Positions 1 to 11,801 of a DNA stretch of 64,000 nucleotides are shown one piece after another. The translations under genes were made by a program, and so were the position numbers. Numbering within the stretch: the stretch's first letter is position 1; the number at the start of each line of letters is the position of its first letter. The notes under the pieces were generated by a model. It made no database searches. It was not told the DNA's origin and worked only from the letters and a program-made list of their open reading frames with translations. Where the stretch lies: contig JABYQN010000003.1 in the NCBI GenBank assembly GCA_022606135.1, positions 2,356,001-2,420,000 of the forward strand, given 5' to 3'. This DNA is from Fomes fomentarius. Taxonomy: Eukaryota > Basidiomycota > Agaricomycetes > Polyporales > Polyporaceae.

Positions 1-1
1 A

Positions 2-237
2 GCTGCCTTTGCAATCAATCCAACTACCAACCTGGAGAAAGGCTTCAGCACATGGGCACAATTCCTAACCGAGTTGAAGACTGCATTCACTCCCCTGAAC
101 CCTGTTGACAATGCTATCACTCAAATGAAAGCATTGAAACAAAGTGGAACAGCAGATGACTATGTTGCAGCATTCAGACCCCTTGCCATTTGATCCACCA
201 TCACAGATGTTGCAGTCCTGTCAGACTACTTCCTAGG
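2..237 (+). pseudogene. Ty3/gypsy Gag fragment
   Basis: Frame 2 encodes a retrotransposon Gag core: a stretch containing FSTWAQFLTELKTAF, then MKALKQSGTADDYVAAFRPL, resembles the Retrotrans_gag domain of fungal gypsy elements, which packages element RNA into virus-like particles. A TGA at about 191-193 interrupts it, after which the frame continues for some 15 residues. There is no start, zinc knuckle or polymerase. The piece runs off the left edge, so the break could be a local relic or the end of a larger element outside the window. Confidence 0.65.
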
Positions 238-321
238 GGTAGGCTGGTGTAGTGGGTAACCCAGCCCCCTGTGGTGGGTTCGAACAAATTGTGAGGTTGC
301 GAGTTTGAATCCCCTTGCCCC
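238..321 (+). other. tRNA-like segment (possible tRNA relic or SINE head)
   Basis: About 84 bases fold partly like a tRNA. GGGGTAG at the left can pair over 7 positions with TTGCCCC at the right end, and CTGG/CCAG can form a D stem around TGTAGTGGGTAAC, which resembles an A box. GAGTTTGAATCCC near the 3' end resembles a B box with a decayed T loop, and a second B-box-like GGGTTCGAAC lies in the middle. The T stem pairs poorly, so a working tRNA is unlikely. It ends exactly where the solo LTR begins. Confidence 0.3.
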
Positions 322-876
322 TGTTGAACTTCCGGACTACCGGCTGTGCTCGGACCGGAGTTGTGTACACTTGTTTATGGTCATATGATTAGATAGGCTG
401 TGTTCCTACTTACCATTTATGGTTTTCTTTGTTCTCCTACTGTACTTTCCCATGACCATATGGTTACTGTGCATTCCTGTGCGTACCAGTGCGTTCTACA
501 CTGCACCGGACTCTTCTAGACCTTATGTCTGACTCATGCTATGACTGTATCTGACTCATACGCCGATACGGACTCTGACTCATTGTCTTATGGCTACATG
601 TGACTGCTTTGTTTGCTGACTCATGGACTCATCCCTCATGTATATAAGCAGTCCCTTCCTTCGCCTCTGCTCTTCAGTCGTTCGCTCACTGACTGAAGAG
701 TAAGTCTCTTACCTACATATGCTCTACTACTTCTTACTGACTTAGTACTTGTAATCCCTCTCTGTTGTGACTTACAGGTACTTCACTATGCAATATAGTC
801 ATTCGCTGCCTGACTGAAGATCCCTCTCTGTTGTGACTTACAGTCACTCCTCGCCTTACAGGTTCAGATTTCATCA
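322..876 (+). repeat. solo LTR of copia-A family
   Basis: It begins TGTTGAACTTCCGG and ends TTCATCA, and aligns throughout with the two 567-bp LTRs of the copia-A element at 18365 and 24271. It carries the same TATATAA box and downstream leader. It differs by scattered substitutions and small indels (about 555 bp), so it is an older insertion. The flanks do not show an obvious 5-bp duplication (gcccc against ctcag), so recombination at the ends is possible. Confidence 0.85.
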
Positions 877-3777
877 CTCAGACCGTACCTTGTTCGTGTT
901 TGAATGCTGACATCATGTAGAAACCAGAATGACAGGTGATAAGATGAACCAGATATGCACGAGACAGAATAACACAAGAGAAGAGGCGCCGAAGACCGAG
1001 TCTGCACACACTGCACACGAAACAACCTAACCAGACTTGCAGACATGATTCACCTATTTACGCATGCAGCGACGATTGATACGCTAATAGAGCTAGTAGA
1101 CACTTCAGGCATTCCGTCAATGCTTCCCTTGAGGCTCATGCACCGGAGATCCTTCCCTCTTCAAAGTGTTTGGTTCGAGTCGAGAAGACCCTGATCACGT
1201 AGGCATTTCCCTGGTACAACGTGTAAGTATTATCAAAACAAAAGCAATAGCGACATACAGGCTACCTGCATGCCAGCGTGGTGGCGAGAGCACAATGGCA
1301 GTCTGTGAAGACTCGAACGGATCGAGGACAACGTCATGGCGATTAACGACTGAGCAGACATCCTCCATGTGCATCTCCAGTGCCTCGTATGCTAGTTCAA
1401 GCCGGGTTATCTTGGCCTTGAGAATATCGTTCTCAGATTCAAGAGAACTTGAATACGTGGATGCTATTAGAGTGAACAATCTATTCAGTACTGGAGTTCG
1501 CGTGCGCCGTCTAAGACTGCCTGTAGTACTCACAAGCCACACGCTCAACATCCTGTACTACATCTGTTTGTACAGTGACATCCCGCGTGATGACTCCTGT
1601 TTGAGAACTTAGCGACCGAGGGGAGCAACGACCAATGATGCTCACCTGGGGCATTACTATCTCTCCTACCTTGCTTCAAGATCAATTCATCGACATATTG
1701 TGACTCTGTTGTCTGAGAATCTAAGGCTCCACCTTCTACGAACAAAGCCCTGTACAGGACTGTTTCAGATGGAAGCTGAACAGGGTACGCCTATTAGTAA
1801 ATGCTCACCGTGTCTGGGCAGAACCAGTTCTTGTTGCCCGGGGCGGGTCTGAGATGAAACGTCGAGGCGGTGACCTTTGTAATTCCTGCGAAGGCTCATA
1901 CTCATCGTCGGAGAGGTGACGATGACCCCCTGACATAGCCTAGACGTTTTTAAGGAGACATTCTTGTACGCAGTGTCGCAGGCAGAGGCTGCCCAAAGTG
2001 TGGAAGCCATAGGACATCAAACGCCGGACGGGGGTAAGAGGAAAGTATCGAACCAATTACATCTCAGATACGAAAGGGTATGAGACGATACGACACAGCC
2101 AAACACATGGCACAGGTATCGCGATTGACAAGAGCGCCATATATTCTCACGACGTCACACACATATGACCTGGGACACGTGGGTGGTATCACTGGGCGGC
2201 CCGACCCGTCCTGGCTCGAGACACCATCGCGATATTCTCCGTCCCCCGGTGGTGTAGTTCGACTCATTGTCAAGAAGCGCCTTGGTGTGGTTGGGCGCCT
2301 CTTCCGGGGTGTTCGGAAACGGTAAACCTAGACTCGCACCGAGATACATTCAATCCCCCAGAAAACTTACACGGGTCCCAACAGGTCATTTATAATAGCG
2401 CATTCCAAGTTACAAAGGGAGTTGATAGGAAACGTTTGAGTGAGATCGTTTCATGTGTTCGCCTGTCCCGAATTAAGTTGGTTTCGCGTTCTTCGTACTT
2501 GATTGTCGCCTGAGCTAGCTTTGCTCGCAATTGGACCAGCGTCGTAGGTATGGCATGGCCGTACTCCCGTGTCCGGCTGCCTACAACCTCTATGTAGCCT
2601 AAGTATCTCAAAGCATCCCGGCGGCGCTCTGCGGCCTGGTGACTTCAGACTAGGTACGATGTCATAAAATTCACAGCAGCTCACTATGGCAGTGAGCTCC
2701 GAGGTTGGCCAATAGGGTCGTATCCCTCACGCTGAACTATCGGGACCGCCAGCGTACGACGAACGCGTAGACGTCGAGCATTCATCCCGTCATCTGGATA
2801 CTTGATGCCTACCCGTGCGTGCCTCTTGATTCCATCCTAACTCTGATGCCTCGCGCGTCTAAAAAATTTCAGGACCACAATCGAACATCCTCGTCCTCGC
2901 CCAAGACTTGTGATCCGTACGTCAGTCAAGGCTTCGGTGAGGTGTGCTTTGTTGGCTGGTTGCAACAACTGCCTCGATGGCATATATCCCCTGGACTCGG
3001 CGCAGGCTCGTCACAGATCGGTGGGCATCGTCATCTTGCTGGTAATATCGATCGGGAGGATGAAGTGAAGCATATCCAAACTCAAACCCAATCCGTGCCT
3101 GGACGATGCGGGCCACCTTCGACCAAGTTCTCGATTCCTGCTCGCGCACTCAAACCTTGCGCGCGGCTAACGGCACTGGCGCACAGGGCGACCGTTTGAG
3201 CGCATGACGCACACAAAGTTGGCGTCGTTGGCCGGTTCGAGTCAGTTCGAGCCTTCCAGCCCTGCCCCCCACTGAGTACTGATGACGACGGCTCGGACTA
3301 GATGCCCAGTGACATGACCCCCCACTATCACTCATTGCTTCCGAGGGTCGCGAGACCCAGGCTCGGACATGGACATAGACTCTCGCACGACGCCCAAGCT
3401 CCGCAAATCAGTCCAAGTCGGGCCCAGAGGGGGACGGGACGCGTACCGGGAGTCTTGCGCCCAGACAAATGGGCATGGCTCGCAATTGAGCTCGAAGATT
3501 GCGGTCGGGTTCGCTCGCACCCCAGGTAGGGTCGAAGCTGGGTGGGATGCGCTTCGGATGCCCTGAAGTCGGATGTTAAACGTTGAACACCTGAAGAGGG
3601 CACGATGCGCCCTTCCAACATCCAGCCTCCCCCTCACTAAGTACATATTCTGGCCAGTGTTTCGTTCCTCGCACTTGGCCGAATAACACTGGATTTTACT
3701 GAGACGAAGGATGAAGAAGGAGAGCATGAGCGAGGCCATCATGGCAGAAAGCCCATCCTGGAAGAAGGGACCTCAGA
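877..3777. other. stretch without a confident gene
   Basis: No ORF here carries a motif I recognise. On the minus strand, 1195-1551 holds a short stretch that could form a coiled coil (SLESENDILKAKITRLELAY), perhaps an exon relic. Minus-strand 3332-3742 is open for 136 codons without recognisable content. No tRNA, rRNA or repeat was seen. Confidence 0.4.
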
Positions 3778-4572
3778 TCAGATCGATTCGCAGAGAGCCA
3801 GATCTGTGAAATGCACGACGCTTCCCGGGCCGCGAGCACTTGCAATGTGCGGCGAAATGGAAGGCCCTAGCCGAGCGCCAATTTTGCTCAAGCTAGAGCC
3901 ACTCGTAAACGATGGTGTGGAGTCTCTAGAGCTGGTTGCTTGAAGTACATGGTCGCAGATGTCTAGATCTACTCACCTTGCATAATGAGATGCGGAGAGC
4001 ACGAGACCGTACAGCGCATCTAGGTTCCCGCAAAGATGCTCCAGTTCCTCCCAGGAGGCGTGATTCTCCTTGTTGTATCCGCGGAGCACGTCCAGGTCTT
4101 CACACCAACATCTATTCTTGACGTCGTGCTAGTATATCAAGGATCATTGACTCCCGAACCAATGAACGTTCGAGGTAGCGGAGGCTTGGGAACAATCGGC
4201 GAAGGTCCGTGACTCCGCGGTTGTGAAGTCACTGAAGACCCGAAGCGGCGGACCTTGGTAAATTGTATGCTGGTTGCATACGAGTAGAGTTCAACGTACC
4301 ACGAGGTCAATAAGGTCCACTGCTTCGTCCATCTCTTCCAAGAGACAGAAGACATCTATTTCGATGGCGAGGAGCGTAAGGCTGCGCTGTGCAGGGTCGA
4401 GATGGAGCTTAATGAGGCGGACGAAATCGTGTGCGAGTCTCCTCCTTCTTCTTCTGGGTACTTGAGTGCATGGGTGCGGGCGCGGAGGAGGTGAGGAGGC
4501 GGGGTCAGCTCGTCCACGGCTCGTCAGACTTCGTACTCTAGCGGAGTAGCACGGTGTCCCTGTGCGGGTCAC
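3778..4572 (-). CDS. unrecognised multi-exon gene, 5' end uncertain
   Basis: I do not recognise the protein. The gene model rests on splice signals: exons 4572-4300, 4253-4160, 4097-3977 and 3925-3778, with introns of 46, 62 and 51 bp that all start GT and end AG and keep one frame to a TGA at 3778. Readable segments are FVRLIKLHLDPAQRSLTLL, a short acidic helix LLEEMDEAVDLIDL, a Pro-rich piece and WEELEHLCGNLDALYGLVLS. The exon-1 frame has no good ATG at its left end, so an upstream exon probably exists. No domain or signal peptide is visible. The consistent phase over three introns is the main argument that it is coding; it could also be an old relic. Confidence 0.45.
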
Positions 4573-4663
4573 CTCGCACAGCCAGCGAACGATTGAAGAT
4601 GCAGAGGCACCACACGCACAGTCGAGGACTGCTGGACAGTCGGAATGAATACACTACATGCAC

Positions 4664-5164
4664 AGGCCCGAAGGTTGTGTTGGGATAGGCATGGAAAATC
4701 TCGGGGCGGTCTTACCTTACCCAAAATCATATTCTCACGGGAAAGGTAAACTATCCCAACAGTTTGCCAATGGTCTTTCATGAGCAGGTTTGGCAACCTT
4801 TCACACCGGACAGGGCACGGGGGGAAATGCATGACAAAGTTAGAAAAAACCGTGGCGATTTGACGCCCGATGCAAAAGGTACACTTTCCCGACTCGGGTA
4901 AGTTTGTCTCAGAGTCCTTTGGTGCAAAACATAACCTTTCTCAATGCTGCCACCGACCCATATTAGGTCAAGCACAGGAAAGTGATGGGAAAGTGATGCT
5001 TTCCGGCCCTGTAATCCATGATGTTATAGGTTTCCTTTCACTCCCTGTGAAAAGCGCTGCATATAACAGTGAAATGCAATTTTTCCCCCAAAGGTCAATT
5101 TGCTGGGGAAGGTAAGACCGCCCCGAAATTTCCCATGCCTATCCCAACACAACCTTTGGGCTCG
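4664..5164. mobile_element. MITE-like element with long terminal inverted repeats
   Basis: The ends are inverted copies of each other over about 55-58 bp. Left 4664-4721 and the reverse complement of 5107-5164 share AAGGTTGTGTTGGGATAGGC, then CGGGGCGGTCTTACCTT, with few mismatches. The interior (about 385 bp) has no ORF and repeats short GGGAAAGG-type motifs. TGCAC occurs just outside both ends (4659-4663 and 5165-5169) and may be a 5-bp target duplication. The first few bases of the repeats do not align cleanly, so the exact ends are uncertain. It is non-autonomous. Confidence 0.65.
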
Positions 5165-5367
5165 TGCACATAGTGATATGGAGGCTGCAGCAGCTCTGCG
5201 AGTCGTGTCACCATCTCGTCTTTGAGCTGGGACTGTAGGGACATAGACATGGACACAAGCGGGGGAGCTCACCGCTGGAGCGCGCGTACTCTAACAACCA
5301 ATTTTGCGACGGCGCGTTTTTTGCGTCCACAGGTCCGGTGTCACGTGTGTGGTCATGCTCAGTTGGC

Positions 5368-8116
5368 ATGTTAGGCGCCGTTGATGTAAGCATGGTCGAA
5401 CAATGCCCGCGCGGCGTACATACCTCTTCGTTCCAACGAGTCTCGTCCGACAGCGACCATTCGACCACGATTCCCAGACTTCCTACTACGCCTGTTTCGC
5501 AGCTTGGTGATATGGCTGACGCGGACCCGGCACTGAAGGCTATGCCTAGACATCAAGGGTCGGGAAGCTGGACTTCAAGCGGCGCCTTCAAAAGCGGATT
5601 GTAAGTAGCATCCCATCGTCGTGAATACTGCTTTGCTGACGTGCAGTCACTTTGTATGTAGAGTACACGCGGTCATCCCTATGTTGATCCGTGATGTCGA
5701 GAAACATGACACCTGCAGTTTCGACGACATGCTCAAGTTCATGCTCGAGAAAGTGGACAATACCAAATCGATTAGCTCGGACAAACGTCTACAGAACACC
5801 CTGCAAGCCGTAGTAGGGCTTTGTAAAGGGATGGACAAGCAGTTACGTGAGCCGTTGGCAAAATAGTATGTGCTTTTTCGTATGCGCATACAAGTCCATT
5901 GAATTCCCTTCCAGCTGTACGAAGATGTCTGATGAACACGAACGCTACGACCCTTTTGTTCGTACATTCAACGATGCACTCCCTTACCTCGAGGGTCTGA
6001 AGGTCAAGCAATCGAACTTTCGCTCGGCGAGCAAGCTCGACATCCTGTTCTGCCGGAACGCCGAAAGAGAAATGCACGGCTCCCATGTTGGGGCGGACGA
6101 CGACAGCCTCATAAAGACCAAGCGCAAGCCCGACATCGTTTTGACCTCAACACATGCTGCAATGCGGGTTTTCAACCTCAAACATAGGGAGAGCAAGGCG
6201 GACCTCGTTGAGCGCCTGGGCCGGCAGCCGTCCGGCAACTTTACGTGGCATGACGTGCTCTCGGCCTGGGAGTTCAAGCTGCATTCGAAGACACTCAAGA
6301 CTCCCCCGACGTCCTATGACACAGCCTTGCACGGCGAATATGAGACGATGGCTGTCACATCGAGAACTAAGCCACAAAAGAAGGATTCTAGGCAAGGGAC
6401 AGGGGCAAAGGAGTGCCGGAGGCCCAGAGACCCACCCGCAGTAGTGACAGTACGTGTAACAAGGCGCAGTCTATTAACATACGCTCATCTACTCTCTCAG
6501 AAACCTTACGCACTACGACGCTCCTCAAGGAGGCGCAGAAAACCGACGAAGCAATTCAAATCAAATCCGAGGACCAGGTTGAGAACGCGCTCAGTCCTGA
6601 CCAACCCTCGCCGGGTGTACAGTGTGCGTTGTATGGCGCTGAAATGCTCTCTCGCGCTCCCGCGGTTGCACATGCTCTCGTCATGCTCATACAAGGTGCG
6701 TTCTTCTGTGCTCGGAGGCAACGGCGTGATTGACGTCGTCCTCAGACTCTATCTTCCGTATTTGGTGGTACGATCATCAAGGAGCCATCCAAACTACCGG
6801 CATCGACTTCCTCACGGACTTGCCGCGCTTCCTTGCCCTCCTCTTTGCTCTGCAACGGTTCGAACTCGAGGATTGGGGCCGCGTCCCTGAGTTTGATCTG
6901 GAGTACCCACAAGAGGTAGACCCCACCACGAAAATCATCGGCCGCATGGGCCGTGAGGTAGAGGTGTATCTTGCGAAGCACGTGTACAAGACTTTGGGTC
7001 TCAAGGGGAGGGGGACTTACGTCGTCGAGTCCAAATGCCACAACGTCGGCAAGGCTCATTCACTCAACGATGCACGTCTGGTCACCAAATTGTTGTGGGC
7101 GGACTGTATGCGGATGTTAGAGGGCGAAATCGTGCAGCACGCCATTGCGCTTGACAAGAAGATCGAGGACCACATGCCGCAGGTCGTGGACGAGCATCAA
7201 TACGACGAGTACAACACTCGTACTGTTCGTGAGAAGCTTGGAATTCCCTTGAAGGTTTGCGTCGGAGCCGACGGAATCGAGCGCAAGGTCTATCGCGTTC
7301 TGCGCGTGATCACGATGGAACGCCTGGAACATCTGCGTAAGCTCATAGGGCAAGACTTCGTCAAAGGCTGGATGGTGTTGACGCTGGGTATGTTGCACTC
7401 CCGCGCCCGTGGTCTTGTGAACTTGAGGGCTAACTAGGCATATAGTGCATCTTATCAACTGGCGCAACGGCATTCAGCACAAGGATATCAGCGTGAACAA
7501 TCTCATGTACCGCTGCAAGCCCGACAAGACCCTCTGTGCGGTACTGAACGACTGGGATCTCAGTTCCATCGTTATAAATGGGAAAGAGACGTACAGCAGC
7601 TTCGAACTGACGGGCACGGTACCCTACATGGCTATCGAACTTCTCAGCCCGAAAGCGCTTGCCGGGAAAGTTCGTCATCTGTACCGCCATGATCTCGAAT
7701 CCTTCGTATGGGTCTTCGTATGGGTCGTCCACTGCTGCCAGGATGGAGAGAAGCTCGCCAAAACACCCTTCGAGAAGTGGAGTACTCCTGACGTGGAGGC
7801 ATGTCGTGGGGCGAAGTTGGGTTTCCTGCTCCATGACTATCAAGACATCCAACCCCCCGCCTCGTGGACGTCAGAATTCACACTCGCATTCGCATTGATC
7901 ACGTATCTACAGGTTGCTGAAGAACATCAATCGGCACAGAGGAGGGCTCAAACACAGCGTGCACGGGGTCTACAGGACGTTGGGGAGTTGGTGATAAAGG
8001 AGGAAGATGTGCCCGATGATGTGTGGAAGGGGCTATGGTCTGTTGTTTCATCCAGTTCTAAGTGCAAGCCCGAACTGCAATGTGTTCTTGTTCTCGCCGA
8101 CTTGAAGCTAGAGTAG
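5368..8116 (+). CDS. FunK1-type protein kinase
   Basis: This is a protein kinase of the FunK1 family (Pkinase_fungal), which is expanded in multicellular basidiomycetes. Kinase signals are in the last third: GIQHKDISVNNLMYR is the catalytic loop (Asp and Asn present), LNDWDLS replaces the usual DFG-type metal-binding motif, and GTVPYMAIELL followed by LYRHDLESFVWV is typical of the family. Upstream lie VQCALYGAEMLS and IWWYDHQGAIQTTGIDF, which are also family hallmarks. My model uses exons 5368-5600, 5647-5865, 5915-6453, 6501-6695, 6746-7387 and 7446-8116 (five introns of 46-58 bp), giving 832 aa in one frame. An ATG at 5392 is an alternative start. The gene looks intact. Substrates of this family are unknown, and no signal peptide is seen. 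Confidence 0.88.
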
Positions 8117-9244
8117 CACTCATGTACATCGATATCCTGGACGTAGTCGTCATAATGGTATGTCGAACGTTGCGAGCAAATCGGGATAGAATCGGACAAG
8201 TCATGGGCTCACTGGTGACTTCCATTCGTTTGCAGGTGATCGTACTAGGTCGAGACCATACACTATCGTACTGTCATCTTCCTCTTCTCGAGGCACACGA
8301 CACTCTTTACTCTTTCATTCGCACCATTGACCTCTTTTATCCCCCGATGTTTACAAGCACCACTTCGACCACCGCACTGCCATGCACTCAGACATCCTCA
8401 TCGCAGCACGCAACATCGCCCCGACAGAGGAGTTCTTCATCCCGGTGGGATGTGGTGCATGAGCGAGTTATAAATTGTGCAAAATCACACATGTGCTGCA
8501 GATCCCATCCTCACAATTCACATTATCCTCTAAGCTTCTTGAACAACGCCACATCACCTGTGGTCACCTTCTCCAACGGCTAACCTCCCGCACATCGTAG
8601 ATCCCGTGGCGGTACAGCAACGAGGTTATGAAGTTGTGCAGCATGAGCGACGCGCCGAGCGAGCAGTGGCTAGTCACCCGCAAAGCATCAGCATAAATCA
8701 TTGACTCTATGCGTTGCTCAAAAGCAGAGACGCACCCTGGGGATTCCGCGGCGTACTCGTCGTATACAATATAATAGGAGAACATGTATGCGAGTACCAG
8801 CCTACCGGTACCAGGCTCACCACGTCCTGGTTCGACACGACGACATGATTTCGCTACCGGGCGTAGGGCTCTGAGCGGGGTAGCCGATCGACTGGACCGG
8901 TGCGCGTTCAGCCGGGTTTGGAACATAAGTAAGTGAAGCGAGGTTCGGCGGAGGAGGGGGCACGTACGTTGAATGTGATAGACGAAGAGCCGCCCGCCCC
9001 AGTGTCAGTGGAACATCCTGCGCCTGTTTCAAGTTTGAGCACGATCATGGCTCTCCACTGGCACCATTGATCATGCAGCGACCGCTCTTCGCACACGCTG
9101 AACACTCCATCTCCTTTGGTCAAATCAGCTCACTTTTTGAACACATCTGACTAGAGCGTAGATAATAATGAAACCTTGCGCGGAGACATGCCATCGTACG
9201 AAGTCACGATGCTGTCCCGCTGCTACCTTCGTGTCTATTCCTAG
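8117..9244. other. stretch without a confident gene
   Basis: This lies downstream of the kinase. The minus strand around 8940-9110 reads as a possible exon (SLHDQWCQWRAMIVLKLETG and a Gly/Ser-rich piece) followed by a GT splice-like site, but I could not extend it to a gene. Plus-strand ORFs here carry no recognisable motif. Confidence 0.35.
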
Positions 9245-9933
9245 ATGCCTTGGCTCAGGATCGAGTTGCAGTCGACGTCATTTTCATTTACTCCTTGCGT
9301 ACGCCCTTCTCTCAGCCTCCGCATAGCGCCTCTCTCAATTGATGATCCAGACTTCGCGATCCCTGACTATCTTATGCGCGACCATCATGCGGTGAGCGCA
9401 ACCAGCGAACGCGAGCACCAGAAGGCCGCACCGGACGCCGCTGTCTATCCGCACCTTGGGGAACTTTGGGAGCTCTATACCGCCTCACTTCCCGATGCCA
9501 CTCTCGCAAGGTCATGCGCGACCTGTGCACTTCGAAACTCGTTCCCTTCGATTTGTGTATGCACACTGCCTCGGACGCTGTGACGGCAATCAAAGACGAT
9601 GAAGTTGCACGGCGCGGAAGCCTTGTGATGACGGTCGTTCCGAGTCTCGCTGGTAAGCCTCTCTGACTATTGTTGCTTTCGTGTACGACGTCGTGGCTCA
9701 CTTGCCTCCCTGGCCCGCCGCTTCGAGGAATCTGACTGTTTCTCTATCACCGCTTCCGTCTCTGCATTGAGCGGGGCCACTTCTACTTGACAATCTTGAC
9801 AGAGCTGCTTCGTACTTGTCGCACAGCCAGGCGATCGCTCGAGGATACAGACATTGTGATGACTATCAATGAATTCCTGCGAGTCTTGGCGAGCAAGTCG
9901 GAGGCCCTGGAGGTATTCGGGCTGAATCAAGAA
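9245..9933 (+). pseudogene. possible broken coding region, unrecognised
   Basis: Coding-like text runs from 9245 (HLGELWELYTASLPDATLA) and continues in another frame from about 9500 (VMRDLCTSKLVPFDLCMH, then RGSLVMTVVPSLA) to a GT site at 9652. After an AG near 9804 it may continue as ELLRTCRTARRSLEDTDIV and INEFLRVLASKSEALEVFGL, ending at a GTACGT near 9935. The frame change near 9500 implies a frameshift or a missed intron. No domain is recognised. This could be a decayed host gene or chance. Confidence 0.25.
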
Positions 9934-11745
9934 GGTACGTGTGTTAGCTCGTATGGTCCGATTGACCTATCCACGTGGGGAACCCCATCTTGTGAGATGG
10001 TCAATGCATCTTCCATCTGCACACGCTATGTGGGCATTGTGTATGCTACTCCTCGCGACGAGAACGGACAATCATGAGCGACTCGACGCAGACGTCGATA
10101 TTCCACGCATCTACGTGAACCTCGTGGACGGCGGTAAACAATTCTTGCACAAAGACAGGTCTCGATACACATCATCCGAAACTGAAACAGATACAGATTT
10201 GCGTATACCAGGGGGGCGCGGGAGATGATCGCATGTGTGTCAACATGTGAACAGGTGGAAATTCCAGAACGACAGGGCCACAACTCCTCCGAAGTCTTGG
10301 CTACACCTCCTGAGACCGCCGCGCCTCCTCGATTTCATGTTCATGAGGTACCCTGTGAGGCTCCCCCTCGTCGTCCGTGTTATCGGTGTCTTGTGGCTCT
10401 CTCCAACCGGAAGGTCCGTCATCATCAACACCACCAAATCCGTGCAGCTGTGCACCGAGCGGCTCGACGAAGCTCGCAAATCGGGATGAGATACCGTTTG
10501 TGTCTCCTGGGTTAAGGCCACTCGGTCCTGCAGGTTGCGAACGTAAGCTACTCCACGTGCTTGCAGTACGAGAGCGGTCGAAGTCGCGCAAGTTTAGATT
10601 GAAACGAGAGATGAGTATTGTAGTGAGCCTGTGGCAAGGTAGGGTGTCAGCACAAGCTGTGAGCATAACGGGGGAAGTAGATAGGCGAAGTTGAACGATG
10701 CTGCAAATGTACTCTAGAGTCTTCGCAGCTGGCGGCAGGAAATCATCGGGCTGCAGTCGCTCGAGTACGAGCTGGACTGATCTTTGCGAGAGTGGTCCTC
10801 GAAATGGATAGCAAGGACCCGGGTGATGTCTAAGCCTTGTGACACGGGCTTGAGACAGGAGCGCTCTCGCCTCCCCCCTTTTGATAGTAAAAGAAGCAAG
10901 AGGTGAGGGTGATCAGCTTAGAGCAGGTATATCGAGGGCATGGTCTAGGGCAGGCCTAGCTAGTAGGACATCCCAGCTCCAAGTTCAAGGCGGCGATTTC
11001 GGTCGGACTTGATGAGACCTGTGAGAGGCAAGGTGTAACTGTCCCGAGCAGTGATTGCAAATGAATAGTCAGTACTTTTGAGGGCCCTAGATCGGACTGT
11101 CTACAGGCCATTTCGAAGGCGCTTACTAGAGAAGCGCTGTGGCGTCCGCGTGCGCAGAACGGACATTGTTGCGGCCGCGGGCTGAGCTCGAGCTTGGTGC
11201 CGACGTGTTTCATAACGGTCGCGCTCTATCTAGCATTGGATCATAGCAGACAGGAGATCTGGTCAGACTGAAAAGCGCATACGTACAGCAGCACCGGATG
11301 AAAGATCAACGTGGGAGATTCAAGGCAAAGGCAAAGGCGTCTATCGACTGGCTTGTTGTCATCCTCTTCTCTCTCAGATCTGCTCGTCAACGTGTCGTTC
11401 AAGAGCCAAATCCGGGTACATAATGCTCATGCCCTCTCATCGCCGTCCACTGCAAAGTCAGCGAAACCAATGCTGCTCATGCTGCTTTCTTTCACAGACT
11501 CGGTTTGCGTTCGAACCGTCTGCTAGTACACACATATGTATGCTGCATGCAGGACACCCAGCGTCCAACTCAAGAGTCAAACCTGCGATACCAGCAATAG
11601 AACCAAGCCGGATCTACTCAGAAGTCGGGGCAACTCTAGGCTTCTGAAGTATTCGAAGTCATGAGCTTCGCGGCACCAGCCTCCGTTGCGCTGTTCACTT
11701 GACCTCTCCTCATGATCCCAGTCTCTCTCTCTCTTCCCGCCTCCG
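9934..11745. other. stretch without a confident gene
   Basis: Short overlapping ORFs on both strands have no recognisable motif. The last few hundred bases before 11746 are presumably the promoter region of the GMC oxidoreductase gene; a CT-rich tract lies at 11721-11736. Confidence 0.4.
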
Positions 11746-11753
11746 TATATAAT
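11746..11753 (+). promoter_or_regulatory. TATA box of GMC oxidoreductase gene
   Basis: TATATAAT lies 49-56 bp upstream of the ATG at 11802 and follows a CT-rich tract. The position fits a fungal core promoter with a short 5' leader. Confidence 0.55.
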
Positions 11754-11801
11754 GCACCTTCCGAGGCCCAACCCTTCTTGTGCCTTCTCCCTCCGCTGCC
11801 A

